Shown: in pieces, positions 61,838 to 64,000 of the stretch
How positions within the stretch are numbered: position 1 is the stretch's first letter
Layout: each line of letters begins with the position of its first letter
Assembly (NCBI GenBank): GCA_004519485.1
Contig: CP038118.1
Coordinates: 310,001-374,000 of the forward strand
Reading direction: 5' to 3'
Length of the DNA stretch: 64,000 nucleotides
Source: Nannochloropsis oceanica
Lineage: Eukaryota; Sar; Eustigmatophyceae; Eustigmatales; Monodopsidaceae
The notes under the pieces: generated by a model
What the model saw: the letters and a program-made list of their open reading frames with translations, nothing else
Told to the model about the DNA's origin: nothing
The model's database searches: none
Translations under genes and position numbers: made by a program

Positions 61838-63039
61838 GGTGAGATTGCAATGGACTGTGTATACTGTGGAGGTGTGTGGGAGCAGCAGAGTTGGGGTCAG
61901 TGGTATGGCGGCACGGTCAGCGGCAGAGAACGAGCTGTCGTACGTCGACATTCTTGTCGGCTGTGTGGCTTGTGGCTGGGGTGGTGTGTGTGGGTACGAG
62001 TGAGAGCGCGTATTGCAGACGTCGGCCAATATACCCACACCAGTCCCCGTCCCTCGGAAGCAAATAGAACAGCCGGGATCTGCAGAGAAGGGTCAAATCG
62101 TCGGCCTGTGGGGAAACCCAAAAAAACGAAGGACTCCTTGATTGGACACACTCACACACACGCGTCATTGCCTTCTGTGTCTGTCCGTCTTTATAGAGGT
62201 AGCTGGCGATGCGAGTACCACACGTAGATCACGCGACATACACTTGCGAATGGCAGCGATAACGTACGAGCGGAGGGGCAGGCAGGGAAGCACAGAAAAG
62301 CGCAGTTAATGCCGTGACGTTTGGGGCCGTTAGATTTTGAAAATCGGGTTTTAGTTGGTTCATAGGCATTTTTTTTCTTCCCGTCCAATGGGCAATAGGG
62401 TGTCAGCATCCTATTGAATGGCAATGTAGATCGCATACTTGAGAGAACCCAGGCATCAAATGCCTACGCATGTCCTTGCTGTACCGAGGGTCATTAGCTT
62501 TCATCGCAGCTTGAGCTTGTGCTTCGCTGCGAGTCGACTCCATGGTGTGGTTCAGCAGTGATTCTTTTTCGTGGCTTACGAAAAAGGGCATGTCCTGGAG
62601 AATGAGCTTCTGTTTCCTTTCAAGCTGTCAATAGCTTGTCCGTGTCAAGAAAGCGAGCAGTTGTCAAGCAAATACCACGTTTGGAGCAGTGAAAATATAG
62701 TTCTTTGTTGTTTACAGCAGCGACACTATATACGCGGTCGGCAGTTGTAAGGGTGCATAATAGTTTACATTCTTCTTCCAGTTGGTGTGTGCATGTTATA
62801 TATCCTGTCTCTTCCCTCTTGAAGGCCGTCTTGTTGTTTTTTACTTCATCATCCGTTTGGGGATAAATCGTCTTTCTATCCCTGTCTGCCTCCCTTTTTC
62901 ATTGCATCCGCTTTGACATTGTCTCTGTCTGTTTCTGTCTGCCGCTGTATGCCACTCTTTGTCATGACCTCCCCCTCTTCATCATTGTCTCTGTTTCGCA
63001 TCCTTTACCTCGCATTTTCCTCTTTGTTTCTTCGCTTTC
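61838..63039. other. Second copy of the array's inter-gene region
   Basis: From 61960 it is the duplicate of 58309-59388, including the short protein-like frame (62403-62618) and the spacer repeat (62641-62816). The 120 bases before 61960 are unique and form the immediate leader of the diverged dynamin gene. Confidence 0.7.
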
Positions 63040-63264
63040 TTACAACGTATTGAACTTCTTCATCAAATCTATCAAAGACGCCGCCATGTGACATACGCAC
63101 GCAGCACAGGCTTGCACAACCTCTCTAATCGACGTCCGAAATAAACCATGCGCATGCGCCATCGTCGATCGACTTGCTGTCGGCTTACTTGTATAAAAAT
63201 ATCTATGTTGATAATAAGTATACATACATACCAACGGTGCAATCCTGAGAATCCCTGCCAACAC
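63040..63264 (-). pseudogene. Dynamin relic, duplicate
   Basis: Same peptide as the relic at 59389-59613, carried along in the tandem duplication. Confidence 0.85.
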
Positions 63265-63280
63265 TTAACTCCGACTCAAC

Positions 63281-64000
63281 CTACGACAGCAAGTCCAACC
63301 TGCCCATCACCTCCTCCAACGCTGCCTTGCGCATAGCGCGCTGCTGGCGGCTCTGTTCGGCCCACAGCTCTTCAGACATGAGCGCGCGGAGCTTGATATC
63401 GTCGTTATACTTGGCCGCCACGACAGACATCAGATCATGCCTGAACTCATTGATCATAACGTTCCTCGTATTCGTCGGAATCGCATAGAATACACGCCGC
63501 AGTAGCAACTGCACATAGTAATGAAGCGTGCACTGCATCACCTGCAGCTCTCTCGAGTGGCTCGACTGCAAAAACACCTTGCCACTTTTGCTCCTCCCCA
63601 GCCCCCCCCTCTCCCCCCGCCCCCCCTCCAGCCCCCCCCTCCACCCCGAGCGCATCCCACATGTCATCCGCCTCCATCCTCCCCGCACTCTCTCCTCTCT
63701 CGTTGGCCGCCACATTCTTCTCAATTTGTTGTGAAATGAACGCCAAATCCACTTCATCGACAAAATTCCAATTCAGCTCCGCTTCTAACAGCCTCCCCAC
63801 CAACCTTTCTGCCTCTTCCTTCTTCGCCGCCTGTACCTGCGTCACATCCCTCATCAACGCCTCAAGCAGCCGCGTATACGGCCTGAACCTCTCCCCCACC
63901 AGCTCCTGCGCCGTGTACTGAAGCATATCGTCCATATCCTGGATCACCCCCCTCGCATACACTCGCAACACAGGGAAAACCAACTCACGAATCGCCTTCC
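63281..64000 (-). CDS. Dynamin-superfamily gene, third copy (partial)
   Basis: C-terminal end of a gene almost identical to 59630-60348; the 5' part lies beyond the window. One C-run near 63602-63609 has 8 C against 7 in the other copy. That single base changes frame upstream of it: 63281-63763 and 63447-63983 are in different frames. Either the third copy is a pseudogene or this is an error in a homopolymer. Product would otherwise match the diverged dynamin. Confidence 0.8.

Larger units (their letters stand above)
61960..64000. repeat. Tandem duplication, second copy (cut by window end)
   Basis: Duplicate of 58309-60348, near identical. Because copy two breaks off at the window edge, the repeat unit is at least 2.04 kb with a period of 3651 bases. 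Confidence 0.95.

Overview
The window is nuclear DNA of a photosynthetic stramenopile, most likely a eustigmatophyte of the Nannochloropsis/Microchloropsis type (inference). Three things point there. Genes are compact and GC-rich, with short GT-AG introns. Five predicted proteins start with a signal peptide followed by a phenylalanine at the cleavage site (ADA-FQ, CSA-FQ, THA-FL, AAA-FI, SC-FQ), the bipartite presequence of secondary red plastids. UTRs and introns are full of (GGGA)n/(TCCC)n tracts. No bacterial operons, rRNA, convincing tRNA or CRISPR array are present. Gene models below were built by eye from reading frames, GT-AG sites and family conservation.

Layout. 0-6 kb: a PUF RNA-binding protein, a 2.1 kb gene-free stretch with a foldback element, then an LSM11-like split Sm protein. 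6-17 kb: a plastid-type SLC25 carrier fusion, VPS26, aspartate-semialdehyde dehydrogenase and a plastid-type SANT/Myb-like protein. 17-28 kb: a plastid-type SAP protein, a MAPEG membrane enzyme, a very large FAN1-like nuclease and an ankyrin-WW membrane protein. 28-43 kb: a small membrane protein, a DBP3-type DEAD-box helicase, CDC26, a plastid-type Cpn10, a poly-Ser membrane protein, proteasome subunit beta-1, a multi-pass membrane protein and the LCB1 subunit of serine palmitoyltransferase. 43-54 kb: two coiled-coil paralogues on either side of a Fanzor/TnpB-like remnant that contains a 100-N gap, then RPAC1 and AAMP/SQT1.

54-64 kb: a decayed gene, then a tandem array of dynamin-superfamily genes, all on the minus strand. 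It holds one canonical copy, one diverged copy with altered GTPase motifs, dynamin relics and the start of a third copy. About 2.04 kb of the array (58309-60348) recurs almost unchanged at 61960-64000, so the array runs past the window.

Up to about 51 kb the genes nearly alternate in strand, giving repeated head-to-head pairs (LSM11/SLC25, VPS26/ASADH, SANT/SAP, FAN1/ANK-WW, DBP3/CDC26, Cpn10/poly-Ser, beta-1/TM protein, LCB1/coiled coil). Most are unrelated housekeeping genes, but the SANT/SAP pair is a possible functional pair of plastid DNA-binding proteins. The most unusual material is the dynamin array, the Fanzor remnant, the LSM11-like protein, the FAN1 nuclease with its catalytic core interrupted by a very long insert, and the carrier fusion.
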